In this document: positions 20,316 to 29,203 of the stretch, piece after piece | How the letters are laid out: the number at the start of each line of letters is the position of its first letter | Position numbering within the stretch: the first letter of the stretch is position 1 | Origin: Rossellomorea marisflavi | Lineage (GTDB): Bacteria; Bacillota; Bacilli; Bacillales; Bacillaceae_B | Length of the DNA: 64,000 bases | Direction of reading: 5' to 3' | NCBI GenBank assembly: GCA_003667865.1 | Contig: CP033051.1 | Span: forward strand, 3,064,501 to 3,128,500 | Notes under the pieces: model-generated | Database searches by the model: none | Told to the model about the DNA's origin: nothing | What the model saw: the letters and a program-made list of their open reading frames with translations, nothing else | Program-made: the position numbers and the translations under genes

Positions 20316-21275
20316 GTGGACTTTATGGATGTCTTACTCATCATTATTCCATCTACTTTGCTATGGGCTACACCACTTATTTTCACTGCTCTAGGTGGAG
20401 CATTTTCTGAGCGTTCCGGTGTAGTAAATATCGGATTAGAAGGTCTTATGGTAATCGGTGCCTTCTCTGCAATTGTCTTTAACCTTACATTTGATGATGT
20501 TTTTGGAGATTCTACGAAGTGGCTTGCTTTACTTGTAGCAATGGCTATGGGTGGCTTACTTGCAGTTCTTCACGCACTTGCATCAATCACCTTTAGAGCA
20601 GACCAAGTTGTATCAGGTGTTGCAATTAACCTATTAGCAATCGGAGCTACATTGTTCTTAGTAAAACGTATCTACGGTAAAGGTCAAACAGACATTATTC
20701 AAGAGAGCTTTGGTAAAATCGATGTACCGATACTAAGTAAAATTCCTGTAATCGGAGACATTTTCTTCTCAAATACGTACTGGCCACCATTTGTGGCAAT
20801 CCTTGTGGCATTCATTGTGTGGTTTGTTATGTTCAAAACACCATTCGGACTTCGCTTACGATCTGTTGGGGAACACCCAATGGCAGCCGACACAATGGGA
20901 ATCAATGTTACAAGAATGCGTTATATTGGAGTTATCCTGTCAGGTGCTCTTGCTGGTGTTGGTGGAGGAGTATACGCTCAATCGATCTCCTCTGACTTCA
21001 GTCACGCAACCATTAGTGGACAAGGGTTCATGGCACTTGCTGCATTAATCTTTGGTAAATGGCATCCACTAGGAGCAATGGGTGCAGCGATCTTCTTTGG
21101 ATTTGCACAAAGCTTAAGTATCATTGGAAGAAGCTTACCGTTCTTAGAAAACATTCCAAGTGTATACTTACTAATTGCACCATACGTATTAACAATCATC
21201 GCCCTAACAGGATTTATCGGACGCGCCGATGCACCAAAAGCACTCGGTACTCCATACATCAAAGGGAAACGATAA
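20316..21275 (+). CDS. nupQ: Nucleoside ABC importer permease 2
   Basis: Second BPD_transp_2 permease, 319 residues, starting at GTG 20316 immediately after the nupP stop with GGGGGTGAAG as ribosome site. It shows the same family signature (GGAFSERSGVVNIGLEGLM) near residue 30 and ends with a basic tail. Last gene of the importer operon, closed by a strong terminator. Confidence 0.93.
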   Translation: MDFMDVLLIIIPSTLLWATPLIFTALGGAFSERSGVVNIGLEGLMVIGAFSAIVFNLTFDDVFGDSTKWLALLVAMAMGGLLAVLHALASITFRADQVVSGVAINLLAIGATLFLVKRIYGKGQTDIIQESFGKIDVPILSKIPVIGDIFFSNTYWPPFVAILVAFIVWFVMFKTPFGLRLRSVGEHPMAADTMGINVTRMRYIGVILSGALAGVGGGVYAQSISSDFSHATISGQGFMALAALIFGKWHPLGAMGAAIFFGFAQSLSIIGRSLPFLENIPSVYLLIAPYVLTIIALTGFIGRADAPKALGTPYIKGKR

Positions 21276-21284
21276 TTATAACAA

Positions 21285-21322
21285 CAAAAAGCCTATCGAT
21301 CATTCGATAGGCTTTTTGTTTT
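21285..21322 (+). terminator. Terminator after nupQ
   Basis: AAAAAGCCTATCGA (21286-21299) / TCGATAGGCTTTTT (21304-21317): a perfect 14-base stem with a 4-base loop. Confidence 0.93.
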
Positions 21323-21426
21323 GACTACTGTATAAAATGGGTAAACAAGACTTAAGTTAATGATTTTGATTTGTGTACCTGTTTATTTTTGAATTATTTT
21401 AAAAGAGCAATCGGTAAGATTACAGA

Positions 21427-21578
21427 ATTGCTTGAAGTGGAGGGTTCTTGACTCCTGCGGGAACTAGCGGGAATGGTGAGACCAAGGTTCTGTACCTACT
21501 GGAACGGAACCCCGCAACGGAGTAAGCAGGCTCAGCCCCGCCCCGCGGAAAGTAGATACCTGGAGCGCAAAGCAACGG
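21427..21578. repeat. GC-rich imperfect palindromic repeat, copy 2
   Basis: Same family as the block at 9560-9688: shared segments include TTGACTCCTGCGGGAA, TAGCGGGAATGGTGAGACC and CCCCGCGGAAAG. This copy is about 25 bases longer in the middle, where GGTTC ... GGAACC forms an extra inverted repeat, and its outer arms are less complementary than in copy 1. It occupies the nupQ-ymfF gap, about 200 bases before ymfF; the rest of the gap is AT-rich without recognisable genes. Confidence 0.78.
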
Positions 21579-21773
21579 TCCTTTTAAAAAGTAAAACATT
21601 TATATTTAATCAACCCTCTATTAACCCATAATCTAATAAGGCTGAACATATAATGAAAGACAGTAAATACTTAATTACTTGAAAACGGAATTCCGTACAA
21701 TGTATAGTAATACATAAATACCTACAAAATAAAGATGTTACCCATCTTATATTTGTTAAAAGGAGGACGGCAA

Positions 21774-23048
21774 ATGACAATCTTACAAGAAAAGACAAAA
21801 AATAAACAAGGATATACGTTACATATCGTTGAAACAGAAAAATACAAAACGAATAATCTCGTAATAAAACTAAAATCTCCCTTAGATAAAGACACTGTTA
21901 CGAAAAGGGGTCTATTACCACATGTTCTACAAAGTAGTACAAACAAGTACAAAACCACTACATCACTTCAGTCTTATTTAGAAGAACTATATGGAGCTAA
22001 TTTCTATATTGATTTAGCCAAAAAGGGTGAGTACCATGTGATCACTCTTTCTCTTGAAATCGCCAATGAAAAGTTTCTAAAGGAATCTGAGCCATTGTTG
22101 CAAAAAGGGCTACAATTTTTATCAGAAGTGCTTCTTAAGCCTAATGTGGAAAATGAAATGTTTCATGAAGAAACAGTAGAAAAAGAAAAAAGAAACCAAA
22201 AGGTAAGAATTCAAGCAGTGTATGATGACAAAATGCGTTATGCCAATTCAAGATTAGTTGAAGAGATGTGCAAGGGAGAACCGTTTGCTCTACATGCAAA
22301 TGGGATCTATGATGAGGTTGATTCCATTACAGCTTCTTCTTTATATGAATATTACCAAACATCAATACAAGAGGATCAAATTGATATTTATGTTATTGGT
22401 GATGTAAACGAAGGTGAAGTAGATAGCATGTGTGAAGGAATCTTTACATTAAACGAAAGAACACCAAAAAAACTTCAGCATGGTGAAAAATCATCTATTG
22501 CAGAAGTGAATGAAGTAATAGAAAAAGAGGATGTAAAGCAAGGAAAACTGAACGTAGGCTATCGTACAAATATCCGCTACGGAGATCCAGAATATTTTGC
22601 TTTACAGCTTTTCAACGGAATCTTTGGTGGGTTCTCTCATTCGAAATTATTTATTAATGTTCGTGAGAAAGCAAGCCTTGCTTATTATGCAGCAAGCCGT
22701 TTAGAAAGTCACAAAGGTTTGATGATGGTCATGTCAGGAATTGACTTTAAGAACTATGAACAAGCAGTTGGAATTATTAAGGAACAGCTTGAAGCGATGA
22801 AAAATGGTGATTTTACTGATGGTGAGATGGACCAAACGAAAGCAGTCATTCATAACCAATTACTTGAAACGATAGATACTGCTAGGGGATTAATTGAGGT
22901 TCTATATCACAATGTCGTTTCTGATACTTCTACACCATTAAACGAATGGCTTGAAAAAATTCAAGCAGTTACGAAAGATGACGTGGTTCACGCAGCTCAG
23001 AAAGTTGAAACAGATACTATCTATTTTCTTACAGGAATGGAGGAATAA
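21774..23048 (+). CDS. ymfF: M16-like protein YmfF, non-catalytic subunit
   Basis: M16 peptidase-fold protein of about 424 residues. No H-x2-E-H zinc motif is present in the N-terminal half, so it is likely the structural partner of the catalytic YmfH encoded next. The C-terminal segment HSKLFINVREKASLAYYAASR is typical of the second M16 domain. ATG 21774 follows AAAGGAGG; an in-frame ATG at 21735 has no ribosome site. The ymfF-ymfH pair resembles AlbE/AlbF-type two-subunit peptidases. Substrate unknown. Confidence 0.92.
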   Translation: MTILQEKTKNKQGYTLHIVETEKYKTNNLVIKLKSPLDKDTVTKRGLLPHVLQSSTNKYKTTTSLQSYLEELYGANFYIDLAKKGEYHVITLSLEIANEKFLKESEPLLQKGLQFLSEVLLKPNVENEMFHEETVEKEKRNQKVRIQAVYDDKMRYANSRLVEEMCKGEPFALHANGIYDEVDSITASSLYEYYQTSIQEDQIDIYVIGDVNEGEVDSMCEGIFTLNERTPKKLQHGEKSSIAEVNEVIEKEDVKQGKLNVGYRTNIRYGDPEYFALQLFNGIFGGFSHSKLFINVREKASLAYYAASRLESHKGLMMVMSGIDFKNYEQAVGIIKEQLEAMKNGDFTDGEMDQTKAVIHNQLLETIDTARGLIEVLYHNVVSDTSTPLNEWLEKIQAVTKDDVVHAAQKVETDTIYFLTGMEE

Positions 23049-23050
23049 CC

Positions 23051-24337
23051 ATGAAGAAAATTTCCTTCGATCAGCTCCAAGAGGAGTTATACTATGAGAA
23101 GTTAGCGAATGGATTAGATGTATATATACTCCCGAAAAAAGGATTTAATAAAACGTATGCAACGTTTACAACGAAATATGGATCCATCGATAATCATTTT
23201 GTCCCAAAAGGCGAAGAGGAATTAGTGAAAGTACCTGACGGAATCGCACACTTTCTTGAACATAAGCTGTTTGAAAAAGAAGATGGAGATGTCTTTCAAC
23301 AGTTTAGTCGACAGGGTGCATCAGCAAATGCTTTCACATCGTTTACGAGAACGGCTTATTTATTCTCAAGTACATCGAATGTAGAACAAAACCTTGATAC
23401 ATTAATAAACTTTGTTCAAGAACCTTATTTTACAGACAAAACAGTAGAAAAAGAAAAAGGGATCATTGGTCAAGAGATTACGATGTACGATGATAATCCA
23501 GACTGGAGATTATATTTTGGAGTTATTCAAAATATGTATAAGACCCATCCAGTTCGTATTGATATTGCAGGAACCATCAATTCTATTACCCCAATTACAA
23601 AGGAAATGCTCTATCAGTGCTACCATACATTTTACCATCCTAGCAACATGCTATTGTTTGTTGTTGGTCCAGTAGATGCAGAAAAGGTAATGGATCAAAT
23701 TCGCTCAAATCAAGAGCAAAAAGACTATCAGGAAATGCCAGAAATTCAAAGACAGTTCGAGGAAGAAACAGAGAACGTTGCAGAAGAAAAATCTGTTTTA
23801 GAAATGAATGTACAGACACCAAAATGCTTAGTCGGTCTTAAAGCGCCGAAAACTACATTAAAAGGTCAGGACATGTTGAAACAAGAGCTTTCAATGAATG
23901 TATTTCTTGATATGGTCTTTGGAAAAAGCTCCGAAATGTATTATTCACTGTACCAGGATGGGCTGATTGACGAGTCCTTTCATTATGATTTTACCCAGGA
24001 AGAAGGATTTGGTTTTGCAACAATTGGTGGAGATACGGAAAAACCAGATGAGTTAGCACAGCGTATTAAAGATATTTTAATGAATGCTCAAGCAAATCTG
24101 TCAGAAGAAGCACTTGAAAGGGCTAAAAAGAAAAAAATCGGTGCTTTTCTTAGAGCGATTAATTCTCCAGAGTATATAGCAAATCAATTCACACGTTATG
24201 CATTTAATGAAATGGATTTGTTTAATGTTGTACCGACATTAGAGGAATTAACTTACAGTGATATCATTGAGGTCGCGAATTCCGTTGTCAATGAGGAACG
24301 TTTTACTGTGTGTCAGGTTGTTCCAAAAAATAAATAA
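23051..24337 (+). CDS. ymfH: M16 zinc peptidase YmfH, catalytic subunit
   Basis: M16 peptidase of 428 residues with an intact zinc motif HFLEHKLFE near residue 67 and downstream ligand EKGIIGQEITMYDDNP. It begins 2 bases after ymfF, so the two are cotranscribed and probably form a heterodimer with one active site. In B. subtilis the pair has no settled substrate. Confidence 0.93.
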   Translation: MKKISFDQLQEELYYEKLANGLDVYILPKKGFNKTYATFTTKYGSIDNHFVPKGEEELVKVPDGIAHFLEHKLFEKEDGDVFQQFSRQGASANAFTSFTRTAYLFSSTSNVEQNLDTLINFVQEPYFTDKTVEKEKGIIGQEITMYDDNPDWRLYFGVIQNMYKTHPVRIDIAGTINSITPITKEMLYQCYHTFYHPSNMLLFVVGPVDAEKVMDQIRSNQEQKDYQEMPEIQRQFEEETENVAEEKSVLEMNVQTPKCLVGLKAPKTTLKGQDMLKQELSMNVFLDMVFGKSSEMYYSLYQDGLIDESFHYDFTQEEGFGFATIGGDTEKPDELAQRIKDILMNAQANLSEEALERAKKKKIGAFLRAINSPEYIANQFTRYAFNEMDLFNVVPTLEELTYSDIIEVANSVVNEERFTVCQVVPKNK

Positions 24338-24410
24338 TTTGTATATCGAAAGGACGGCTAAAGAGGGGAACTTTTCTGTTCTGATTTCGATATTTTACTG
24401 ATATACAAAA

Positions 24411-24442
24411 TGGCATAGGTATTGTCCCTATGCCGTTTTTGT
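24411..24442 (+). terminator. Terminator after ymfH
   Basis: GGCATAGG (24412-24419) / CCTATGCC (24427-24434) followed by GTTTTTG. Confidence 0.85.
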
Positions 24443-24621
24443 TATTTAAAGGCCTTTATGAGAATTCACTAAAACATGACACAATAAATTTAATTGTTGT
24501 ACACTTGAATAGGGTAGACAATCAGTATGCTTAATGACTGTTTTAGCTTAATCTTCATTTTTTCTTTAATAAAAGTTGGTTTATTTTACTTTAGGTTTTG
24601 GAATGCTTAGTGAAAATCAAT

Positions 24622-24800
24622 CGGACATTTATTCCGTTATTATGGGTAAAAACAATGAATATGTCTTATTGGCGGACATTTATTCCGTTATTTCGTAAAT
24701 ATGTAGGGGAATCATATGGATTCTACGTGAATAGCGGAATAAATGTCCATTAACCCCTTAAAATGTATGTTTTTTGAGTAAATAACGGAACAAATGTCCG
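24622..24800. repeat. Nested inverted array of a 20-base motif
   Basis: Four copies of CGGACATTTATTCCGTTATT or near variants: two on the plus strand (24622-24641, 24673-24692), then two on the minus strand (about 24730-24748 and 24781-24800, reading AATAACGGAACAAATGTCCG). The arrangement can form nested stem-loops over about 180 bases. It lies in the 633-base ymfH-ymfI gap, which holds no gene I can support. The motif itself contains the short palindrome CGGA...TCCG. Confidence 0.8.
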
Positions 24801-24970
24801 CGAAGAAAAAATACGGATTTAGCTAAAGGGATGCAATTGTTGAAGCAGTAGTTTAGGTGTCAAAAACTTCAAAGTCAATAGCTAATGTCAGTTTGCACCC
24901 CGTTCTCATAACCACTAACAAAATTTACACCCTAAAACTTTCTTTTTAAGTAATCTGAGGGAGGTCTCTC

Positions 24971-25690
24971 ATGGAGAAATATGCATTAATCACTGGAGCA
25001 TCAGGGGGCATCGGACAAAGTATAGCGAAAGTATTAGCACAGTCCGGTTGGAATCTCTACCTCCATTACCATCAAAATGATACGAAGATCCACGAGCTTG
25101 TTCATGAGCTCAAACAATATCAGGTGACTACCTTTATAATAAAGGCTGATTTATCGAAATCTAATGAGGTAAAGGCATTGGCCTCTCAAATTTTTCAATT
25201 AGATGCGCTGATTTATACTAGCGGGATATCTAAATGGGGATTGTTTCAAGATGTGTCGGAATCAGAGATGGATGAATTGTGGAATATCCATGTTAAGAGT
25301 CCAATGCTTCTCGTCCAAGAGCTACAATCAAAAATAATGAAAAATGAAGGAAGTATTATTCTAACTAGTTCAATATGGGGTCAAATTGGAGCTGCATGTG
25401 AAGTACTATACTCGACAGTTAAAGGGGCACAAAATGTCTTTGTGAAGTCGTTAAGCAAAGAATTGGCACGAAGTCGAGTAAGAGTCAATGCGGTTGCGCC
25501 TGGAGCAATTGCAACAAATATGTTGAAAAATTTCACTCAAGAGGATATAGAAGAAATTGCTGATGATATTCCAATGGGCAGATTAGGAAGTGCTGTAGAA
25601 GTAGCACATGTTGTAGAGTTTTTATTATCAGAAAAAGCTTCATATATGACTGGGCAAATTGTTGGAGTAAATGGTGGCTGGAACTCTTAG
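24971..25690 (+). CDS. ymfI: SDR-family oxidoreductase YmfI
   Basis: Short-chain dehydrogenase/reductase of 239 residues. Cofactor loop GASGGIGQS near residue 8, active-site serine in LTSSIWGQIG and catalytic YSTVKGA (Y-x3-K) near residue 150 are present, as is the C-terminal MTGQIVGVNGGW. ATG 24971 follows GAGGGAGG. Probably 3-oxoacyl reductase-like; the true substrate is not known. It lies in the conserved ymf block. Confidence 0.9.
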   Translation: MEKYALITGASGGIGQSIAKVLAQSGWNLYLHYHQNDTKIHELVHELKQYQVTTFIIKADLSKSNEVKALASQIFQLDALIYTSGISKWGLFQDVSESEMDELWNIHVKSPMLLVQELQSKIMKNEGSIILTSSIWGQIGAACEVLYSTVKGAQNVFVKSLSKELARSRVRVNAVAPGAIATNMLKNFTQEDIEEIADDIPMGRLGSAVEVAHVVEFLLSEKASYMTGQIVGVNGGWNS

Positions 25691-25779
25691 TTCAATTAAA
25701 AATTCATCTTTCCAAATGTATATTATCTTGTTAGCGTTACATACTAATATCGTACTTCATTAAAGGAGGTCATCCAAAC

Positions 25780-26040
25780 ATGTCTGTACTTGATAATTGG
25801 CAAGAGTGGAAAGGCTTTTTAGGAAATCGCTTAGATCATGCACAAAAAGAAGGAATGACAACAGAGGTTATTTCTGATCTTGCATACCAAATTGGTGGGT
25901 ATTTAGCTACTGAAGTTGAAGCTAAAAATGAACAAGAAAAAGTTCTTGCTGATCTTTGGTCTGTTGCGACTCCTGAAGAGCAACATGCTATTGCAAACAT
26001 GATGGTTAAGCTAGTAACAAATGATGGAACTGGCAAGTAA
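25780..26040 (+). CDS. ymfJ: YmfJ, DUF3243 protein
   Basis: An 86-residue acidic, mostly helical protein with AAAGGAGG ahead of ATG 25780. It matches the DUF3243 family found in this position in bacilli (ISDLAYQIGGYLATEVEAKN). Function unknown. Confidence 0.88.
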   Translation: MSVLDNWQEWKGFLGNRLDHAQKEGMTTEVISDLAYQIGGYLATEVEAKNEQEKVLADLWSVATPEEQHAIANMMVKLVTNDGTGK

Positions 26041-26096
26041 TACCGAGCTTTGAAAAGATAGAAGTCATTCATGAAACACTGATTGACTAAAGAAAG

Positions 26097-26130
26097 TAGG
26101 GATATCCACTATTGATATCCCTATTTTTTA
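26097..26130 (+). terminator. Terminator after ymfJ
   Basis: TAGGGATATC (26097-26106) / GATATCCCTA (26114-26123) followed by TTTTTT. Confidence 0.9.
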
Positions 26131-26377
26131 TATTAATCATAAAGGGATTTCAACTCACATACTAATGGCATTACCGATCGATTAAATAATTTTCTTTATA
26201 TATTTTTGAGTTTTTAGAATGAATGTATTGGATATTAGAGAAAATAATAGAAAATATACATATTTCTGTAGGTTTTCCTTTTCTATTACAATGAAATCCT
26301 TTATTATTATAGCTAGATGCAAGATTTTTAAGGGTTTGTGTCGATAAGTGTCTTGACTTTTTACTTGGAGGTAGCCA
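26131..26377. other. Gene-free AT-rich region before ymfK
   Basis: About 250 bases, strongly AT-rich. It presumably carries the ymfK promoter, but I see no convincing -35/-10 pair, repeat or RNA structure in it. Confidence 0.5.
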
Positions 26378-27169
26378 ATGGATCGTAAAGAATGGTATTT
26401 AGAATACGAAATTCAAAAGAACCGACCGGGCCTCTTAGGTGATATCTCCTCTTTATTAGGAATGTTATCCATTAATATTGTTACAATAAATGGTGTAGAT
26501 GAAGGTAGAAGAGGAATGCTCTTGTTAGCAAATAGTGATGAGCAAATTACAAGGCTTGAATCTATTTTACACACAATGGATACAATTAATGTTACGAAGT
26601 TAAGAGAGCCAAAATTAAGAGATCGTTTAGCTGTCCGACATGGACGATATATACAACGTGATGCTGATGATAAAAAAACGTTTCGATTTGTTAGAGATGA
26701 ACTAGGTCTCTTGGTTGATTTCATGGCTGAATTATTTAAACAAGAGGGTCATAAGCTTGTAGGGATTAGAGGCATGCCTCGTGTAGGAAAAACAGAATCA
26801 GTTGTAGCCTCAAGCGTTTGCGCTAACAAGAAATGGTTATTTGTTTCGTCAACTCTGTTAAAACAGACGATTAGAAATAAGCTGATCGAGGATGAATATT
26901 CCTCTGACAATATTTTTATTATCGATGGTATCGTTTCAACGAGAAGAGCAAATGAGAAGCATTGGCAGCTTGTTAGAGAAATCATGAGATTGTCAGCAGT
27001 TAAAGTTATTGAGCATCCTGATGTATTTGTTCAAAATTCAGAATACAAATTGGATGATTTTGATTATATCATTGAATTACGCAATGATTCAGAAGAAGAA
27101 ATTACATATGATCTTGTCGAAAAAAACGACTTATTCCAGAATTCCGACTTTGGTGGTTTTGATTTTTAA
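26378..27169 (+). CDS. ymfK: YmfK, DUF3388 protein
   Basis: A 263-residue protein conserved next to ymfJ and ymfM in bacilli. The first 75 residues look like an ACT-type ligand-binding domain (RPGLLGDISSLLGMLSINIV). Around residue 133 it carries GMPRVGKTES, which has the form of a nucleotide-binding P-loop. No function is established. It is followed 19 bases later by ymfM and is likely cotranscribed with it. Confidence 0.85.
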   Translation: MDRKEWYLEYEIQKNRPGLLGDISSLLGMLSINIVTINGVDEGRRGMLLLANSDEQITRLESILHTMDTINVTKLREPKLRDRLAVRHGRYIQRDADDKKTFRFVRDELGLLVDFMAELFKQEGHKLVGIRGMPRVGKTESVVASSVCANKKWLFVSSTLLKQTIRNKLIEDEYSSDNIFIIDGIVSTRRANEKHWQLVREIMRLSAVKVIEHPDVFVQNSEYKLDDFDYIIELRNDSEEEITYDLVEKNDLFQNSDFGGFDF

Positions 27170-27188
27170 TATTGGTAGGTGTTAATTG

Positions 27189-28112
27189 TTGACGGAACTA
27201 GGAGCTCGTTTAAGAGAAGCACGTGAATCAAAAGGATATACGCTAGAAGACATACAACAAATGACGAAAATACAAAAGCGTTATTTAATGGGTATTGAAG
27301 AGGGCAATTATGATATGATGCCCGGAAAATTTTATGCTCGTGCCTTTATTAAGCAATATGCAGAAGCCATTGGGTTACAACCTGAGGAGTTATTTGATAC
27401 GTACAAAAATGATATACCTGCAACAAATAGTGAAGATCTGCCGGAAAAGCTTTCAAGAGTACAAACAAGATCGAATGTACCACAAAGCACATCAAAGGTA
27501 TTTGACTTCATCCCGAAGCTTTTAGTAGCCTTATTTGTTATCGGTGCGTTACTTGTTGCTTGGTATTTCTTACGTGATCAACTATCAGATGATGGTTCCA
27601 ATGTTCAAGGTAATAATGAGACTCAAGTAGAAGAAAAAGTAAATGATACTGTAGAAGATACTACAGACTTAATGGGTAATGACACAAACGCTGCAGATGA
27701 TGGTACTTCAGGTGAGAAAGAAGATGCTAAGGAAAACGATAAAGAATCTTCTGAAAAAACGGAAGAGCCAGTAGAAGAAGAGAAGAAGCAAACGATTACA
27801 GCTGCAGGTACATCTGGAATTAAAACAACATATCAGGTTCAAAATGCTGAAGCATTCAAAGTTGAACTGGTCACAACTGGTGACTCATGGATGGAAGTGT
27901 ACAATTCCAAAAATGATGCACTCTTTATCGGTATGATGACGGACGGGCAAACGGAAGAAATCGATCTTGGTCAAGATTCTCAAGCATACATTATTATTGG
28001 TGATTCAACCAAGACTGTTATTAAGGTAAATGGTGAAGAACTAAAGTATGAAATCCCACCAGCAAATGAAGTACGACAAGACTTCATTATCAATTATTCA
28101 TCCGAACAATAA
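27189..28112 (+). CDS. ymfM: RodZ-like protein YmfM
   Basis: A bitopic membrane protein of about 307 residues. The N-terminal helix-turn-helix (LGARLREARESKGYTLEDI) resembles the actin-binding HTH of RodZ; one transmembrane segment (LLVALFVIGALLVAWYF) lies near residue 110, followed by an acidic low-complexity linker rich in Glu/Asp/Asn and a C-terminal beta domain (DUF4115-like). RodZ links MreB to the wall machinery; a similar role is inferred. TTG 27189 is 7 bases after GGTAGGTG; TTG 27186 is the alternative. Confidence 0.9.
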   Translation: MTELGARLREARESKGYTLEDIQQMTKIQKRYLMGIEEGNYDMMPGKFYARAFIKQYAEAIGLQPEELFDTYKNDIPATNSEDLPEKLSRVQTRSNVPQSTSKVFDFIPKLLVALFVIGALLVAWYFLRDQLSDDGSNVQGNNETQVEEKVNDTVEDTTDLMGNDTNAADDGTSGEKEDAKENDKESSEKTEEPVEEEKKQTITAAGTSGIKTTYQVQNAEAFKVELVTTGDSWMEVYNSKNDALFIGMMTDGQTEEIDLGQDSQAYIIIGDSTKTVIKVNGEELKYEIPPANEVRQDFIINYSSEQ

Positions 28113-28116
28113 GGAG

Positions 28117-28172
28117 GCTGATAGAGAGGAAAGAGAAGTGTATACTTCTCGACTTCTCGTCAGCTTTTTTTT
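28117..28172 (+). terminator. Terminator after ymfM
   Basis: Outer stem GCTGA (28117-28121) / TCAGC (28160-28164) encloses GAGAAGT-GTAT-ACTTCTC, followed by eight T residues. The following 230 bases up to the pgsA promoter are AT-rich with nothing I can name. Confidence 0.85.
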
Positions 28173-28404
28173 GGAATCTGGATTATTGTAGAATAAAGAG
28201 AATCTAGTAGGTCTACAGAAGCTTATGTAGCCAGTTTAGATGTTTGGTTGAGGGTAAAGGGGTATTTAACGATTTTGTCATAAATCCTCTATTACGGTTG
28301 TTTAAGCGCATACATGTTTTTCAGTATGTCACATGCTACACTATTTATCAGAATGCTTAATTAATTTTTGTTTAATAAAAAATCTATTTTTACTATTAAA
28401 TGTT

Positions 28405-28434
28405 TTGCTTTTATTTGATAGAATTCGTTATGAT
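28405..28434 (+). promoter_or_regulatory. Candidate sigma-A promoter of pgsA
   Basis: TTGCTT (28405-28410), 18-base spacer, TATGAT (28429-28434), about 44 bases before the GTG start of pgsA. Confidence 0.5.
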
Positions 28435-28477
28435 GATTAAGAACGCAAATGCAGAATAGACTATTGGAGGTCCCAAG

Positions 28478-29056
28478 GTGAATTTACCTAATAAAATAAC
28501 AATTTCAAGAATACTATTAATTCCCATCTTTTTAATTTTTATGCTCGTTCCATTTCAGTGGGGAGATATGAACTTTCTTGGAGCAGAATTACCTGTTACC
28601 CATTTTGTAGGTGCTCTCATTTTTATCTTTGCTTCAACAACTGATTGGATTGACGGATATATTGCTCGAAAGTACAATCTTGTAACCAATTTAGGGAAAT
28701 TCTTAGACCCTCTTGCAGATAAACTTTTAGTTTCTGCTGCACTAATTGTCCTTGTTGAGCTCGGACTCGCTCCTTCATGGATTGTCATTATTATCATTAG
28801 TCGTGAATTTGCAGTAACTGGTTTAAGACTAATACTTGCAGGTACTGGTGAGGTTGTAGCAGCGAACATGCTAGGCAAAATCAAAACATGGACACAAATT
28901 ATTGCAATATCAGCACTACTGCTTCATAATACTATCTTTGAACCATTCAACATTCCTTTTGCAACGTTCTCTCTTTGGGTTGCCATGTTCTTTACGGTTT
29001 GGTCAGGATGGGATTATTTTGTGAAAAATCGTGAAGTCTTTAAAAATTCTAAGTAA
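28478..29056 (+). CDS. pgsA: CDP-diacylglycerol-glycerol-3-phosphate 3-phosphatidyltransferase
   Basis: Makes phosphatidylglycerophosphate, the committed step to phosphatidylglycerol, in the membrane. It has 192 residues and several hydrophobic segments. The CDP-alcohol transferase signature is complete: DWIDGYIARK, then GKFLDPLADKLL (D-x2-D-G-x2-A-R...G-x3-D-x3-D). GTG 28478 follows TTGGAGG. Conserved position between ymfM and cinA. Confidence 0.97.
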   Translation: MNLPNKITISRILLIPIFLIFMLVPFQWGDMNFLGAELPVTHFVGALIFIFASTTDWIDGYIARKYNLVTNLGKFLDPLADKLLVSAALIVLVELGLAPSWIVIIIISREFAVTGLRLILAGTGEVVAANMLGKIKTWTQIIAISALLLHNTIFEPFNIPFATFSLWVAMFFTVWSGWDYFVKNREVFKNSK

Positions 29057-29075
29057 TCAATTATTTAAATACTAT

Positions 29076-29118
29076 AGGCTGTTCTGTAAGGATTACTTCC
29101 TTTTAGGCAGTCTTTTTG
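29076..29118 (+). terminator. Terminator after pgsA
   Basis: AGGCTGTTC... pairs, with G-U pairs, to ...GGCAGTCT, with inner AAGGA/TCCTT; TTTTT follows. Moderate stem quality. Confidence 0.6.
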
Positions 29119-29203
29119 TTTGCTATTTTTTCTGATTTGAGTACGATGAAAGAACACTACTTGATTACTTTAACAATTGCTAGAAAAAATGGAGGAATGA
29201 AAC

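Noticed and set aside
21059-21310. Open frame of 83 residues within and after nupQ
   Set aside because: Shadow frame of nupQ reading through its terminator; no ribosome site.
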